Of a stretch of 37,466 nucleotides of DNA, positions 36,436-37,466 are shown piece after piece. Position 1 is the stretch's first letter, and each line of letters opens with the position of its first letter. Where the stretch lies: contig CASICS010000013.1 of NCBI GenBank assembly GCA_949373255.1, forward strand, positions 1 to 37,466, given 5' to 3'. The notes beneath the pieces were generated by a model. That model was given only the letters and a program-made list of their open reading frames with translations. It searched no databases and had not been told where the DNA came from. This DNA is from an uncultured SAR86 cluster bacterium (GTDB lineage Bacteria > Pseudomonadota > Gammaproteobacteria > Magnimaribacterales > AG-339-G14). The position numbers and the translations under genes were made by a program.

Positions 36436-37304
36436 TGGATTATTTAATTGTTGCTCTCCTTATTGGGATTATTTTATACCTAGCCATTAAAGATAAAAAT
36501 AATAATAAAGAGGACTCTAAAGAGTTAATTACTTCCATGGAAAAGATTAATTCAATGAAGGAAACAGTTGAGAGTATTAAAGATTTAAATGTTACTTTTC
36601 AGGATCCGATGACCCAAATTAGAAGGTTTCTATCAGGTGGTTCGTTTGCAGGGAAACTTGGAGAATGGAATCTGCAAGCAATCGTCAAAGAGATTATCCC
36701 GGAAGGAAAATTTAAAATGCAAGATCAAATCAATCCAAAATCTTCTGATTTAGTTGATTGCTCAGTTCAAACCGCAGATGGGAAAAAGATCCCAATCGAC
36801 TCAAAATTTTTTTCTCAACAATACGATGATTATCAAGATTCAAAAACAAAAGCCGATCGAGACCGCGCTCTTAATAAATTAAAAAATTCTTTATTGAGCG
36901 AAGCCGCTGAAATTCAAAAAAAATATATTCTTGATGGGATCACATATAAATTGGCAATTCTTTATTTGCCTTCAGAAAAATTAATAACTCTCGTAGATTT
37001 AATAGAAGGTATTCGCCCAAAACTTTTAAGTGAACATCAAGTTTTTGTATTAGGACCAAGCTCTTTGGCAGCATTTTTGGAAACTGTAAGGATGGGTCAT
37101 GAAACTTATACTCTTAATGAAAAAGCAGAAAAAGTATCTCAAATTTTAAATGAAATTAAAGATGAATTTAGTAATTGGTCTGGAGCAATAAATGAGCTAG
37201 AGAAAGCTGCTGAACAGACCGTTTCAAAAGTCGCAAATTATAAAACTCGAGAAAATGCTTTAGGTCGAAAAATTAATAAAATTGAAGATATTAGCGAGGA
37301 ATAA
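36435..37304 (+). CDS. rmuC: RmuC-family DNA recombination protein (short form)
   Basis: Predicted membrane-anchored nuclease-fold protein that limits inversions at short repeats in E. coli. It has an N-terminal helix (YLIVALLIGIILYLAI), a shortened coiled coil, and the conserved core SFAGKLGEWNLQAIVKEI, DLVDCSVQT, IPIDSKFF, YKLAILYLPSEKL, VFVLGPSSLAAFLETVRMG. At 289 residues it lacks most of the long coiled coil found in E. coli RmuC (475). The start overlaps dsbB (TAATG), and a strong bidirectional terminator follows. Confidence 0.92.
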   Translation: MDYLIVALLIGIILYLAIKDKNNNKEDSKELITSMEKINSMKETVESIKDLNVTFQDPMTQIRRFLSGGSFAGKLGEWNLQAIVKEIIPEGKFKMQDQINPKSSDLVDCSVQTADGKKIPIDSKFFSQQYDDYQDSKTKADRDRALNKLKNSLLSEAAEIQKKYILDGITYKLAILYLPSEKLITLVDLIEGIRPKLLSEHQVFVLGPSSLAAFLETVRMGHETYTLNEKAEKVSQILNEIKDEFSNWSGAINELEKAAEQTVSKVANYKTRENALGRKINKIEDISEE

Positions 37305-37333
37305 AAAAAAGGAGCCGAAGCTCCCTTTTTTTT
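37303..37333. terminator. Bidirectional intrinsic terminator between rmuC and the right-edge gene
   Basis: GGAGC-CGAA-GCTCC forms a perfect five-pair G/C-rich stem with a tetraloop at 37311-37324, preceded by A8 and followed by C and T8. The A and T tracts make it work as an intrinsic terminator on both strands, fitting its place between two convergent genes. Confidence 0.88.
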
Positions 37334-37344
37334 ATTTTGCTGAA

Positions 37345-37466
37345 TTAATCCCAAGCTTTAATCGGCATGACTATGCTACGTCTAACAACTCTTCTATTTT
37401 TCTGAATTTTAGTTTGAAACTTTTTAAAATCAGGATTTTTCATTGTTAACAAAGCATTAAATGCCA
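37345..37466 (-). CDS. C-terminal fragment of an unidentified protein (cut by window edge)
   Basis: Reading the reverse strand from the right edge gives 40 codons and a TAA at 37347-37345: ...AFNALLTMKNPDFKKFQTK, then a strongly basic stretch KNRRVVRRS and the ending IVMPIKAWD. It is open to the edge and positioned just beyond the bidirectional terminator, so it is very likely the 3' end of a real gene. I do not recognise it; a vague likeness to C-termini of NIPSNAP/dimeric alpha-beta barrel proteins is not enough for a call. Confidence 0.6.
   Translation of the reverse strand, partial: AFNALLTMKNPDFKKFQTKIQKNRRVVRRSIVMPIKAWD

Overview
The window looks like a compact, AT-rich chromosomal segment from a free-living gammaproteobacterium. 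An uncultivated marine lineage with a streamlined genome seems most likely. That placement is an inference: many neighbourhoods are classic gammaproteobacterial ones (orn; miaB-ybeZ-ybeY-ybeX; ubiE-ubiB-hisE-tatABC; lptM-lysA-dapF-DUF484-xerC-yigB; cytochrome c4-dsbA next to engB and polA), while base composition is low-GC, intergenic gaps are tiny and stop/start overlaps are common. I see no tRNA, rRNA, CRISPR, insertion sequence, prophage or gene-free stretch above 300 bases. The order-level lineage cannot be fixed by eye.

Layout. (1) 1-2484, minus: thiC - peroxiredoxin - parE, with parE cut by the left edge. (2) 2591-5506: tolC-mutM (plus) meet coaD (minus), followed by an orphan 73-aa gene with a good sigma70-type promoter. 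(3) 5503-9744, minus: orn - miaB - ybeZ - ybeY - ybeX, an RNA turnover, tRNA modification and ribosome maturation cluster. (4) 9784-13544, plus: ubiE - ubiB - hisE - tatA - tatB - tatC, covering ubiquinone, histidine and Tat export. (5) 13541-17692, minus: tkt - pgk - class I fba, a central carbon operon. (6) 17774-21700, plus: metK - ahcY - argH. (7) 21772-27904, plus: an Old Yellow Enzyme homologue, three small unknown genes, lptM (missed by the ORF track), lysA, dapF, DUF484, xerC and yigB, almost all touching or overlapping. (8) 27899-32382, minus: cytochrome c4 - dsbA - CitE-like lyase - MaoC-like hydratase - family III CoA-transferase - pseudoazurin. (9) 32456-37304: engB (plus) converges on polA (minus), then dsbB-rmuC (plus), a strong terminator, and the C-terminus of an unidentified minus-strand gene at the right edge.

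How genes work together. Tat export, two respiratory electron carriers (diheme cytochrome c4 and a blue-copper pseudoazurin), ubiquinone synthesis and the DsbA/DsbB pair all serve the cell envelope. The CitE/MaoC/CoA-transferase trio plausibly forms a short route for C5 dicarboxyl-CoA compounds (itaconate or mesaconate type) to acetyl-CoA and pyruvate. MetK and AhcY are two steps of the SAM cycle.

The items I would examine first are: the engB-polA junction, which holds a 26-codon ORF whose start codon lies in a near-perfect hairpin, at the locus where other gammaproteobacteria keep the sRNAs Spot 42 or ErsA; the pseudoazurin with an N-terminal segment resembling cytochrome c5 precursors; the C5 dicarboxyl-CoA cassette; and repeated TAGTA-type inverted repeats at two divergent promoters. 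I did not find an unmistakable new defence or mobile system.
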